A stretch of DNA of 64,000 bases from Antilocapra americana (GCA_007570785.1 ML662465.1:4847902-4911901), one strand, 5' to 3'. Positions 11,066 through 23,400 are shown, numbered from the stretch's first letter. Numbers and translations are program-made. The notes: generated by a model from the letters alone, not told the origin.

Positions 11066-11202
11066 TCAATTTTTTTTATTTGGTTGCACCGGGTCTTAGT
11101 TGCTGCATGCGGGATCTAGTTCCCTGACCAGGGGTCAAACCTAGACCCCCTGCACTAGGAGTGCAGAGTCTTAGCCACTGGAGCACCAGGGAAGTCCCCA
11201 GA
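11066..11202 (-). mobile_element. CHR-type SINE, truncated
   Basis: Reads antisense: head at the right (ggagcaccagggaagtcccc), with gttccctgaccaggggtcaa as the B-box complement. Confidence 0.82.
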
Positions 11203-11390
11203 CTGTTTAAAGTGCATCATTTCATTCACCGCCATAGAACCTCCGGAGAGCAGAAGTATCATGATGCCTCCACTTTGCAGATGGGGAATCAAAAGCTCAG
11301 AGATAAAGTAACTTGCCTTCAGCAGCCAGCAAGGAAGGGACAGAGCTGGGACTCAAATGCAGGCAAGCTGGCTCTTGACCCACCTGAACA
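11203..11390 (-). mobile_element. MIR SINE
   Basis: Antisense MIR core: cagatggggaatcaaaagct, aagtaacttgccttcagcag, cagagctgggactcaaatgc. Confidence 0.65.
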
Positions 11391-11769
11391 GCACAGGCTA
11401 CGCTGCACAGATGTAGCCCCAGTCATTCAGCCAGAGCCATTGGCCCCCCTCCTCTACACCTGGGCGGCTGGCTGCAGACACCTGTCACTCTGTCTACAGG
11501 CTCATTTCCTGACTGTAGGAGCAAGCATAGTCCACTGGCAGGCCGAGCTGAAACTGCTGGCAAGTTAATTTCCCAGAAGCAGCCAGTGATGGAAGGGGGA
11601 CTGGTGGATAATAATTTAGCTGCCTGTACCTTAACTGGAAACCCTGCGGCCCATGCTAAACCCCAGCAGGATTAAACCCCAGTTGCCCACAGTGGTACCG
11701 TGCTGATAGTATATCCTTTCCCAATTCCCTTCCTCTCCCTGCCTCACTTCCCCACTATGCTAGATGCTT

Positions 11770-11942
11770 CCCGGGGTCACTGCCAAGCTCCTCTGTCCAT
11801 GGAATTCTCCAGACCAGGATACTGGAGTTGTTTGCCACGCCCTCCTCCAGGGAATCTTCCCAACCCAGCGATCGAACCTGAGTCTCTTATGTCTCCAGCA
11901 AGGCAGGTAGGTTCTTTACCACTAGTGCCACCTGAGAAGCCC
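11770..11942 (-). mobile_element. Bov-tA SINE, truncated
   Basis: Antisense head (accactagtgccacctgaga) and body; the 3' monomer end is missing. Confidence 0.82.
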
Positions 11943-11994
11943 CTAGAGGAACCACGTGCACTTGAATCCTGATAGTCTGTTTCTGGGGAAACTC

Positions 11995-12165
11995 AAAGTG
12001 AGACAGTGACCAACTGAGGGGTGATAGAAAGGTGCTTAACCTCTCTGGGCCTCAGTTTCCTCATTTGTAAAAGATAAAAGGGGATGATGGGAGTATCAAC
12101 CAATCAAGGTGGTTGTAAGGATTGAATTATATGAGTTAATATTCCTAAAACAATAAATGGCAAAT
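11995..12165 (+). mobile_element. MIR SINE
   Basis: Core text gcttaacctctctgggcctc and agtttcctcatttgtaaaag is characteristic. Confidence 0.7.
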
Positions 12166-12214
12166 AGTGAGCATATATTCAATCAAAAATTGCTTTGTAA
12201 ATAGATAGCCAATG

Positions 12215-12450
12215 TGAATTTACTGTATGACTCAGGAACTCAAACTGGGACTCTGGAATAACCTAGAAGGGTAGGAATGGGTGGGAGGTGGGAGGGAGTG
12301 GGAGGGAGACTGAAGAGGGAGGGGATATATGTACACCCATGGTTAACTCATGTTGATGTAGAACAAATCAAACCAATATTGTAAACCAAATCATCAATCA
12401 ATTAAAAATAAATAGATATTAATAAAAAATAAAACAATCAACCAAAAAAA
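12215..12450 (+). mobile_element. L1 3' end
   Basis: A G-rich 3' UTR stretch followed by ggggatatatgtacacccat, ggttaactcatgttgatgta and an A-rich end. Confidence 0.72.
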
Positions 12451-13205
12451 AATGTCTACAACTGTCAGAAGACCCATTTGGAACTGAGCAAAATGGAGTC
12501 TTCCCTTGCCCATCAGCAAGGCCATGGCCGGACAGAAGTCCCCAAACAGCCTCCTCCGATGTCCTGAAACAGACCACGAGTAGCAACTTCACCAAGCTCA
12601 CCCTGCCATGAAATTCTATTACGCCAATTTCTGCAGCTCGATTTTACCGTCACTCAGAATTTCTCCAGATAAGAGGCTTGAAAGTAATTTCTGAGTCATT
12701 CTGGGTGCTAATTGGTTATTGCACAGGGATTACATTTCTCACGTTCAAGGTCAACTGAAATTCCTCTATGTGTCTGGGAACAATTTTTGGTCTCTTGGAA
12801 ACATTTTTTTAATCAACAAACTATGGTGTGGAGCGATTACCACTCAGGCATAAACAAGCGTTTGCAGGCTCTTGCGGGAAATAAAGGGACACGTTTTGTT
12901 GCACGCAGATAAAACAGCCCTTTCCTTCAAGCCAATAACCAGCCCAGACAAATGCTCTGTTCATGTAAGAAATGTTTTCCTGGGTGTTCTGAAATGTCAC
13001 CCCAGCTGCCCTAAGACACAGAAAATCATTTTGCAAAACTGAGACTTCATTTTATATAAGAAAACACTGGTCTTATTTTCTATTTTTCATCCACAAGAGG
13101 ACATTTTTTAACTCCACAGCAAACGGACACCACTCCATCAGAAAGTTTAGGGAAGGAGCTAGAAAGAGCTCTGTGGAAGGCCTGCCCTCCAGTCCTACTT
13201 ATTTT
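12451..13205. other. Repeat-poor intronic segment
   Basis: No repeat is recognisable from about 12460 to 13190. Balanced composition; no exon match. Confidence 0.5.
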
Positions 13206-13497
13206 TTTTAAATCAGTGCCCAGTTCTTGTTGATGTATTGATTTTTGGCTATACTGGGTCTTCGTTGCTTTACACGGGCTTTTCTTTAGTTGCGGTGCTC
13301 GGGCTTTTCATTGCGGAGGCTTCTCTTGTTGCGGAGCACAGACTCTAGGGGCTCAGGCTTCAAGAGTTTCAGCACGCGGGCTCAGTAGCTGTGGTGCCCA
13401 GGCTTAGCATGTGGGATCTTGCCAGACCAGGGATCAAATCCGTGTCCCCTGCATTGGCAGGCGGATTCTTAACCACTGGACCAGCAGGGAAGTTCTC
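13206..13497 (-). mobile_element. CHR-type SINE, near full length
   Basis: Antisense CHR: tttggctatactgggtcttc, ttgcggagcacagactctag, gaccagggatcaaatccgtg, and head complement accagcagggaagttct. Confidence 0.85.
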
Positions 13498-13739
13498 AGT
13501 GTCCAGCTCTTAACTCTCCTAGGAGGGAAGGTCCTTTCATCCACTCATCTGGGCCTGAGTGGCCCTGTAAGGATGAACCTCAGTGATCAAGTTCCCTGGA
13601 GAATGACTGATGAGCCCAAGGCCAACACGTTTACTCCACTTGCTTCCATGAAGGGGAGTCCCACTGGGTCAGAACCATCACTAGGTTTTATGGAGGGTGC
13701 AGGCTCAAGACAAGGGTCAGGATCCAAGCTGAGGGGACT

Positions 13740-14110
13740 CTAGGAGGGTTCTCGGAATGAATGCCCAAACCCTTGCCAAAGCCAGCACAGTCCTTCTCCT
13801 CTGACCCCCACCACCTCCCAGCCACACTTCGACCTCACACTTTGCTCTCTCTGCTCCAGCCATACTGGCCGTCTTTGAGCATCACATAGCTGCAACAGAC
13901 TGCCCACCAAAGGGCCTTTACACCTGCTCTCTTCTTGGAATGAAAGGCTTTTTCCCCCTCTTTACTTGGTTAACCTCTCGTGTTGTTTCCTTAGTGGCTC
14001 CTTCCCTGTCCTCTCAGACAACGTTATATTTCCCTCTTCTATCTTCTCAAAGCACCATGGACCTCTCTGTCACAGAACTTTACCTGGTCACATTCTGCCT
14101 CTATTTGCTT
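13740..14110 (+). mobile_element. L2 LINE fragment
   Basis: L2 3' text: ctctgctccagccatactgg, agggcctttacacctgctct, and a downstream segment cacagaactttacctggtca. Confidence 0.65.
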
Positions 14111-15125
<1,015 letters not shown>

Positions 15126-15201
15126 CTACAGGAAACGGCTTTAAAAACATGTGTTGATGGGTTTTGTTTGGGGATGTATCTCTGTGTGTAGCTAGGTATG
15201 C

Positions 15202-15254
<53 letters not shown>
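15202..15254. repeat. (TA)n(GA)n compound microsatellite
   Basis: About 27 bases of alternating TA followed by about 26 bases of GA. In the PRKCB transcript it reads as CU repeats then UA repeats, beginning about 150 nt upstream of the exon 8 acceptor. Confidence 0.95.
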
Positions 15255-15384
15255 TTTGGAGCAGAGAAACTTTTGTTTGAAGCAGAGAAAGGTTTATTGT
15301 ACACAAGAACAGGTGGCTCATGCACAAAAAACTCAAACTCCTTATTGGTTTTCCAGGAAGAGGTTTGCTTTTCTCTTTAACTTT

Positions 15385-15660
15385 TTGTTCTATATGGGAG
15401 TATAGCCAATTAACAATATTGTAATAGTTTCAGGTGGTGGAAAAGGGACTCAGCATATACATATGTATATGTATATACATACACACACACACACACAGAC
15501 ACACACGTATCCATTCTCTCTCAAACTCCCCTCCCATCCAGGTTGCCACATATCATTGAGCAAAGTTCCCCGTGCTATACAGTAGGATTCTGTTGATTAT
15601 CTATTTTAAATATAACAGTATTTACATGTCAATCCCACACTTCCTACCTCTTACCTCATT
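15385..15660 (-). mobile_element. L1 3' UTR fragment with internal (AC)n
   Basis: Antisense L1 text: tgggagtatagccaattaac, ccccgtgctatacagtagga. A CA repeat lies inside at about 15477-15508. Confidence 0.75.
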
Positions 15661-15807
15661 TAGATTTTTATAACCATCAGAAAGACATCAGAAAAAACAT
15701 GTTTATAGAGTGTGAAGTTCTTTGTCAGCCTCTACACACACATAGATGTACAGGATTTTCTTGGTTATAACACTCAGAGTTTCTATCCATTTTGGGGGGG
15801 CCCATTA

Positions 15808-16204
15808 ACGAATGTTAGAGTTGGACCATAAAGAAGGCTGAGTGTCGAAGAACTGATGCTTTCGAATTGTGGTGCTGGAGAAGACTCCCGAGAGTCCCTT
15901 GGACAGCAAGAAGATCAAACCAATCAATCCTAAAGGAAATCAACACTGAATATTCATTGGAAGGGCTGATGCTGAAGCTCCAATGCCTGAGGAGCCTGAT
16001 GTGAAGAGCCCACTCATTGGGAAAGACCCTGATGCTAGGAAAGATTGAGGGCAAGAAGAGAAGTTGAGATGGCTAGATAGCATTACCAACTCAATGGACA
16101 TGAGTTTGAGCAAACTCTAGGAGATAGTGAAGGACAGAGAAGCCGGGCATGCTGCAATTCATGAGGTCACAAGGAATCGGACACGACTAAGTGACTGAAC
16201 AACA
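15808..16204 (+). mobile_element. BovB (RTE) LINE 3' fragment
   Basis: Sense to the window; carries a decayed C-terminal segment of the RTE ORF and ends gtcacaaggaatcggacacg. It faces the antisense BovB fragment about 400 bp to the right. Confidence 0.85.
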
Positions 16205-16599
16205 AAGCGCTTTCTGATTCTGAAAAATCAGAAGGCTCTCCCACGGCATCACGTGGTCCCAGCATTTCCGCCTCTTTCACTGTAAACATTGCCACCTTGG
16301 CCCTCAGCACTCAGCAGAGCTGGGAAGACTGTGGACTTCACTCAGTGATGCTGTTTTTCTCCACAGACACCTTCCCAAAGAGTCTGGTAGTCAAGCTCCT
16401 GAGGAAGTACACAAGTCCTGGAGTCAACCATGCCTGGGTTCAAATTTCACCTCTTCCCTTGCCTCTTTGGGTAACTGAATAAGCTAGGAAGACCCCTCAA
16501 GCCTTGGTTCTTCTCATCTATGAACAGGAATAAAAGCCTTTTCCGTAGGATTATGGTGAAGTTGATACGTGATAATATATGTAAGATGATAAGCCTGGG

Positions 16600-17175
16600 G
16601 GCTGGCATTTGGTCGTTGCTCAGTTGTGTCTGTCTCCTTGTGACCCCATGGACTGCAGCATGCAAGACTTCTCTGTCCTTCAGCATCTCCTGGAGCTTGC
16701 TCAAACTCATGTCCATTGAGTTGGTGATGCCATCCAACCACCTCGTTCTCTGTCATCCCCTTCTCCTCCTGCCTTCAACCTTTATTGGCATCAGAGTCAG
16801 CTCTTCACATCAGGTAGTCAAAGTACTGGAGCTTCAGCTTTCAGTGAATATTCAGGACTGATTTCCTTTAGGATGGACTGGTTGGATCTCCCTGCAGGTC
16901 AAGGGACCCTCAAGAGTCTTCTCCAACACCACAGTTCAAAAGCATCAATTCTTCGGTGCTCAGCCTTCTTTATGGTCCAATTCTCACATCCATATGTGAC
17001 TTCTGGAAAAACCATAGCTTTGACTATACACACCTTTGTTGGAAAAGTAATGTCTCTGCTTTTCAATATGCTGTCTAGGTTGGTCATAGCTTTTATTCCA
17101 AGGATCAAGTGTCTTAATTTCATGGCTGCAGTCACCATCTGCAGTGATTTTGGAGCCCAAGAAAATAAAATCTGG
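16600..17175 (-). mobile_element. BovB (RTE) LINE 3' fragment
   Basis: Minus-strand translation gives [37 protein letters not shown] and CWRRLLRVP, the C-terminal region of the RTE-BovB polyprotein, with frame breaks. 5' truncated. Confidence 0.88.
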
Positions 17176-17890
17176 CATTTAGCAAGTGTTTAATGAAAGG
17201 CATCATCAACATTGTTACTGATATTCATATTATTATAATAAACAAGATGTTTTCAATTTGTTTCTAGACCACAAAGATATTTTCATCTAGTCAGACTGAG
17301 ATGAGCGCGAGGAAGGAAAAGGGACGTTCTGAAGACAATTAAGTCATTGGGCGAAAAAAGAACCCCAAATTCCTCACTCCCAAAGACTTCCTAAGCAAAA
17401 TTTACAGTTTTTATCTCAATGTTTTTCTCCATTCACAAATCTTCCTTGGCAGCTTCTAAAAATAGAGAGATAGGTGACTCAAAGCCAAGATGCCAGTCTG
17501 AGCCTGGACGCCTCCACATTTAATAGTCAATGCTCATCTTCCAAACTTCCAGTGAAATCACCCACAGAAATATAAAAATAAGAGAACATCTGTATCCTTG
17601 CTGGAAATCAAGAAGGGTGCTACCCACAAAGCAGGGACTTCCAGGAAGTTCCACAAATTAAAGTATTAGGAAGAGAGCATGGAGCAGTCTTTGGCAAATT
17701 TCATCTATCTTTGTGTATTTGCTAAATCTGGATGTTAATATCAACTTAATGCTTTCACTTAATCACCTCTTTTTTTAAATAATAAATTCACTTTAAAAGG
17801 ACACTCTATATCTCTTCCTTGTAAAGAAAGTAAATATCATTTGTTATAAGCAGAAAGTATGTATCTGCGAGAAATTAAACACATGCAAAT
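17176..17890. other. Unique AT-rich sequence
   Basis: Nothing recognised. Confidence 0.45.
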
Positions 17891-17894
17891 CAAA

Positions 17895-17992
17895 GTTACT
17901 CATACGTATGGCTGATTCACTTTGCTGTACGCCGAAAATGACATAACATTGTAAAGCAACGATACTCCAATAAAAAGTGAAAAAAAAAAAAC
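17895..17992 (+). mobile_element. L1 3' end, very short
   Basis: Text ctgattcactttgctgtacg and attgtaaagcaacgatactc, then an A tail; a strongly 5'-truncated copy. Confidence 0.75.
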
Positions 17993-18733
17993 CAAGTAGA
18001 TGGCATTGCTTTCCAAAGGCTCTGAGACTAATGCCTGCCCCCTTACTTTGTTAAACTAGGAGCTCAGCAAACTGCAAGGTTTAAAGTGCATTTAGGATAC
18101 ATCAGGGCCCTCTGAGACTTTCTCTGCAGTAAACTCAAGAACTGAAGCAACACCAACAGAAGAACAGCTTTGTCCAGTTACGGTTCTATATGGCGAACAC
18201 CCCCAATCATGCACTATCTAATCCATTTGGGGTAGAAAGTATTTTGGAAGATATACATTAAGGGGGCTTGACCAGCTGTGATCAGTCAATGGGAACCTCA
18301 CAGGACCCCATTAGCAACCCTGGATCAGACGCCAGAGAGAGGATGAGGGCCACCAATTTCGATCCATATTCAGGAGGTACAGGACACACCAGCACCTGGT
18401 GCATTGGTCAGAGCAGGTGCCCCTCACCCCTCACATTTCGACATGGCCAGTACGCTGTCACTATGGGCTCTGGATACGGACACTGAACCCATTAGAAAAG
18501 AGGAACAGGGATCCCTTCCAGCTTTGAGAGGCACAAACCCAGCAGGTGGAAGAGACCCCCGCCATCGGGTAGCAGGGCTGCCTGCTGTGCAGCTGCCTCA
18601 GGCCATAGCCCTCCCCCCAAGTATCTATAGGACTGGGACCCCTGACCTGACAAAGAAGAATTTCAAAAATACAAAAGACTTCTTTCTCCCTTCATCTGGA
18701 TATGATAGATTAGAACAGGACACTTAGGTTTCT
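17993..18733. other. Unique intronic sequence
   Basis: No repeat or exon assigned; frames at 18268-18727 have no family resemblance. Confidence 0.4.
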
Positions 18734-18950
18734 TGGGCTTCCCTGGTAGCTTAGAAGGTAAAGAATCTGCCTGAAATGCAAGAGAACTAGGTTCAATCCC
18801 TGGGTCAGGAAGAACCCCTGAAGAACGGCACGGCAACCCACTCCAGAGTTCTTGCCTGGAGAATGCCATGGACAGAGGAGCCTGGAGGGTTACAGTCCAC
18901 GGGGTCACAGAGTCAGACCTGACTGAGCGACTAACACAAACACACACACT
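18734..18950 (+). mobile_element. Bov-tA SINE
   Basis: Head gggcttccctggtagcttag, full body and a CA-rich tail. Confidence 0.87.
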
Positions 18951-19017
18951 CACATTTCTATGTTCGCCCTTCTATATGGAAGGCACGTGAAGAAACTCAC
19001 TCAAATAAAGAAAAACA

Positions 19018-19839
19018 CAATGAGGTACCACTTTACACCAGTAAGAATAGCTGCAATCCAAAAATCTACAAGCAATAAATGCTGGAGAGGATGTGGAGAA
19101 AAGGGAACCCTCTTACACTGTTGGTGGGAATGCAAACTAGTACAGCCACTATGGAAAACAGTGTGGAGATTCCTTAAAAAACTGCAAATAGACCTGCCAT
19201 ATGACCCAGCAATCCCACTGCTGGGCATACACACCGAGGAAACCAGAATTGAAAGAGCCACATGTACCCCAATGTTCATCACTGCATTGTTTACAATAGC
19301 CAGGACATGGAAGCAACCTAGATGCCCATCAACTGACGAATGGATAAGAAAGCTGTGGTACATATACACAATGGAATATTACTCAGTATTAAAAAAAAAT
19401 TCATCTGAATCAGTTCTACTCAGGTGGGCGGAACTGGAGCCTATTATCCAGAGTGAAGTAAGCCAGAAGGAAAAACAACAATGCAGTATACTAACGCATA
19501 TATATGGAATTTAGAAAGATGGTAACGAGAACCCTGCATGTGAGACAGCAAAAGAAACGTAGATGTATAGAACAGACTCGTGGACTCTGTGGAAGAGGGC
19601 AAGGGTGGGATGATATGGGAGAATGGCATTGAAACATGTTAATTATCATATGTGAAATCCATCGCCAGCCCAGGGCTGATGCTCGGGGCTGGTACATGGA
19701 GATGACCCAGGGGGAGGGAATTGGGAGGGAGGAGGGAGGGGGTTTCTGGAGGGGGAGCATATGTAAACCCATGGTGATTTCATGTCATTGTATGGCTAAA
19801 CCAACACAATAAAGTAAAGAAAATTTAAAATAATAAAAA
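19018..19839 (+). mobile_element. 5'-truncated L1 with 15-bp target-site duplication
   Basis: ORF2 C-terminus stays in one frame from about 19020 to the stop at 19514 ([15 protein letters not shown] through ILTHIYGI), followed by a G-rich 3' UTR and an A-rich tail. The direct repeat aaataaagaaaaaca occurs at 19003-19017 and 19840-19854, marking a canonical target-primed insertion. Confidence 0.94.
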
Positions 19840-19854
19840 AAATAAAGAAAAACA

Positions 19855-20630
19855 ATGAGGAATCCAATATCCATGAAATAGAACCACTGTCAAAAGAAAC
19901 AAAATTCCAAAAAATATCTAACTCATATTTTCATTGAGTTCCAAGAGGTGAATGCATCTATGAAGCAGGAACAATTTGAACTTAGGAAAAACTACTTTCA
20001 GAAAAAAAAATATATAATTACTAAGTTTTAAAATCCACTGGAGACAGTGAACACCAGGATGGATAATCCAGTAAACAACTAGGGCACTAAAGGACAAACT
20101 TTTTCTGGCAGCTGGCTTGATATTTATTATGCTAATTAGATTTGAAAGGAATGTTTTATATACCACTAAGAAAAAATGCATATTACCAAAATTAACATGC
20201 AACATGAAAGAAGGGAATATTGCGACATATATTTCAGCAAAGACAGTATTATCCCTCTTATATATAAACTTCTAATTCAGTAAGAAAATGATAGGCAAAA
20301 CACAGTACATATTCACTTATGAAAACAAAAAAAAGGCAATATATAAATGAAAGCATTCAACATAATTAGTAACAAATGTATGTAAATAATAAGAAATGTT
20401 TATATTATAAAAGTATATATAAAATGTATATCACATTATGCATGTATATTATCTAAATATATATATATATAAAATTAGTAACAAAATATGTATAGCTTCT
20501 GCATCATCTTTGAAATTTATACTACCAGATGTTGACAAGCGTGGGTGAAATGAAAAGTCTCACACAGCACTGGTGAGAATGTAAATTGATTGAAAAAAAT
20601 GATAGAACAATATGGTACTTTCAGTTTGGT
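19855..20630. other. AT-rich sequence with a possible old L1 relic
   Basis: Short TA runs near 20455-20470. The segment 20520-20620 (gtgggtgaaatgaaaagtct, ggtgagaatgtaaattga) resembles a decayed L1 ORF2 block. Confidence 0.45.
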
Positions 20631-20631
20631 T

Positions 20632-20969
20632 CAGTAGCTCAGTCGTGTCCGACTCTTTGTGACCCCATGAACCGCAGCACTCCAGGCCTCCCTGTCCATC
20701 ACCAACTCCTGGAGTTTACCCAAACTCATGTCCATTGAGTCAGTGATGCCATCCAACCATCTCATCCTCTGTCATCCCCTTCTCCTCCTGCCCCCAGTCT
20801 TTCCTACCATCAGGGTCTTTTCCAATGAGTCAGCTCTTTGCATCAGATGGCCAAAGTACTGGAGTTTCAGCTTCAAGATCAGTCCTTCCAATGAACACCC
20901 AGGACTGATCTCCTTTAAGATGGACTGGTTGGATCTCCTTGTAGTCCAAGGGACTCTCAAGAGTCTTCT
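20632..20969 (-). mobile_element. BovB LINE 3' fragment (left arm of copy A)
   Basis: Begins at the BovB 3' end (gtagctcagtcgtgtccgac) and stops abruptly inside gactctcaagagtcttct, where the core begins. Confidence 0.86.
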
Positions 20970-21682
20970 ATTCAACCAGAAATGAAGTTCAATATGTATG
21001 AACCTAAAGAGGATTAAGCTAAATGGAAGAAGCTAATTTTTCTTGGAGACTTTTTGGGAAATAAACTTAGAGAATTTATGGTTAATCTAGAGGAAGGGCA
21101 GTATGAAAGTCAGATGTCAATTTTAAACCAACACAGAGTTTACATCTTTTCAGTTTATCTCACTTTGTATGCTTCTAGCTGTTGGTGTTAATAAATGAAG
21201 ATTCCCATTAAATAAATGTGATGCCAGGAAACCTTTTCACAGGTTCTACAACCATCACTGGTTGGCACTTTAACATTTGGAGGTTCAGTTCAGTTCAGTC
21301 ACTCAGTCGTGTTAGACTCATTGCGCCCGCATGAACCGCAACATGCCAGGCCTTCCTGTCCATCACCAACTCCTGGAGTCTACCCAAACCCATGTCCATT
21401 GAGTCAGTGATGCCATCCAAGCATCTCATCCTCTGTCGACCCCTTCTCCTCCTGCCCTCAATCTTTCCCAGCATCAGGGTCTTTTCCAATGAGTCAACTC
21501 TTCGCATCAGGTGACCAAACTATTGGAGTTTCAGCTTCAGCATCAGTCCTTCCAATGAACACCCAGTACCAATCTCCTTTAGGATGGACTGGTTGGATCT
21601 CCTTGCAGTCCAAAGGACTCTGGAGAGTCTTCTCCAACACCACAGTTCAAAAGCATCAATTCTTTGGCGTTCAGTTTTCTTT
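20632..21682. repeat. Composite inverted repeat, copy A
   Basis: Order: BovB fragment (antisense), a ~310-bp non-BovB core (about 20970-21282), BovB fragment (antisense). The same order, in opposite orientation, occurs at 29879-30938. By eye the cores differ at about 12 of ~310 positions, and the BovB parts share private variants such as gcatgaaccgcaacatgcca and gtgaccaaactattggag. Confidence 0.88.
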
Positions 21683-21870
21683 ATAGTCCAACTCTCACAT
21701 CCATACATGACCACTGGAAAAACCAGAGCCTTGACTAGACAGACCTTTGTTGATAAAGTAATGTCTCTGCTTTTTAATATGCAGTCTAGGTTGGTCATAA
21801 CATTCCTTCCAATGAGTAAGCGTCTTTTAATTTCATGGCTCCAATCACCATCTGCAGCAATAATGCATAT
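21283..21870 (-). mobile_element. BovB LINE 3' fragment (right arm of copy A)
   Basis: Starts with the ttcagttcagttcagtcact terminus. The minus strand encodes NLDCILKSRDITLSTKV and [20 protein letters not shown] from the RTE C-terminus, with interruptions. It extends past the region shared with copy B. Confidence 0.87.
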
Positions 21871-21928
21871 ATTCTCAAAGCTATTGATTCCGGACTTAAG
21901 AATTTATTAGGAAATAATTAAGGCAAGG

Positions 21929-22090
21929 GCTTCCCAGGTGGTTCAGTGGTAAAGAATGGGGGAGACAGAAGATGAGTTAGATAGCATCACCAACTCAATG
22001 GACATGAATTTGAGTAAACTCTAGTAGATACTGGAGGACACAGGAGCCTGGCATGCTGTAGTCCGCGGGGTTGCAAATAATCAGACGTGA
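21929..22090 (+). mobile_element. Chimeric SINE/LINE: Bov-tA head joined to BovB 3' end
   Basis: The tRNA-like head gggcttcccaggtggttcag runs to taaagaat and then switches to BovB text (atagcatcaccaactcaatg, gagtaaactctagtagat) that is not part of Bov-A. Confidence 0.7.
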
Positions 22091-22099
22091 CTTAGCAAC

Positions 22100-22385
22100 T
22101 TAACAACAAACAGCACCACCTATGTTGATGTCTTCCCATCTCTGGGAAGCAGTTGCATGTTCAGACAGAAGATGGTCTCTGGCACCAAGCTGCTTAAATT
22201 TAATAGTCATCCTATTACACCCTTGGAGTAAGTGATTGGTTTTCTTATCAATCAAATGAAAATAATTGTAGCACCTACCCACTTAGCTGCTGTGTGGAAT
22301 GAATGATGCAATATTCATAAAGCCTTTTAAAATGGTATCTGGTTCATAGTGACAGGGCTAATAAATAGAATCTATTGTGACAAGA
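22100..22385 (+). mobile_element. MIR SINE (diverged)
   Basis: Weak MIR-like order: ggttttcttatcaatcaaat, gtagcacctacccacttagc, then gtgtggaatgaatga. Confidence 0.45.
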
Positions 22386-22387
22386 TG

Positions 22388-22560
22388 AAAAAAAAAAAAA
22401 AAAAAAAAAAATCTTCCTGCTAAAGCAGGAGACACAGGTTTGATCCCTGCACTGGGAAGATCCCCTGGAGAAGGAAATGGCAATCCATTTCAGTATTCTT
22501 GCCTGGAAAATCCCATGGACAGTCCAAGAGTCACAAGCGTCAGACACGACTTAGCAACTA
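22388..22560 (+). mobile_element. Headless Bov-tA behind an A24 run
   Basis: A run of 24 adenines (22388-22411) is followed directly by the middle of a Bov-tA (aaagcaggagacacaggttt) through cagacacgacttagcaacta. The tRNA head is missing. Confidence 0.8.
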
Positions 22561-23400
22561 GATAATTAAAGAAAAGGTTTCATTATGTTTACTGTAGAAT
22601 TATTTATATAGGTAAACATTGCACATCTTATAATAAAAATATTATTATGTAAGTTGAAGCATAGCTATAAGAATGGACTATGTGAGGCTACTAGAAAGAT
22701 GTTGCCCAAGATTACAAATAGTAAATATAATCTTTCTACTGAAATGTCCACTGAACAATTAGCAACATTGACCATACACTAAGCCAAACTTTCAGTTTGG
22801 CAAGGAAAACATGTAAAAGGCACAGGCCATATTCTCTGGCTATAAAGCACAAAAACTGTCATTGAACATTAGTAATAAAAAGGTAAACAAAAAGTTAAGA
22901 CTAGAGGCTATAAAACATGCCTAAGGAAAAGCATGTTAGAAAGAAAATTAAAAATACAACTTCAGACTTCGAGTAAGCCACAAAAGCTCAAATGCGATGT
23001 ATCAAAACAGAAATTTTTGTTCCGCCAAAGCTTGCTTGTTATTTTTAAAAAGCAGAGTAAGTTAGAAGAGAAAAAAATAAATTAGCCAAATATTCAACTG
23101 AAATTCAAAGACAACCACAAAACAAGCCTACAGGAAAGGAGAAAACAGAAACACAGAAGTGATATACAAGTCCCAGACTCTTTGAAGAAAGAAAAAAAAA
23201 AAACAGTGAAACAGATAAACTTCTGAAAAAACAAGGGGAAAGAAAGAACACGGTATAAATACACAAAATTAGAAACAAAGGCGAGGGTTTGACAACAGAC
23301 ACAGAACTGGCAGCAGAGCAGCAGATGAGGGCCCGGGGCTGGTGCATCACATCTGGAAGCTTTCCCTGCTGTTTCTGCCAGGCGGCCTTACATGAGAACC
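22561..23400. other. AT-rich sequence, possibly old L1
   Basis: Reads such as taaattagccaaatattcaa and gaaacagataaacttctgaa hint at a decayed L1 in sense orientation. Not certain. Confidence 0.35.

Noticed and set aside
16899..17138. Reverse-transcriptase-related frame as an active gene
   Set aside because: It is the C-terminal piece of a 5'-truncated BovB copy with frame breaks on either side.
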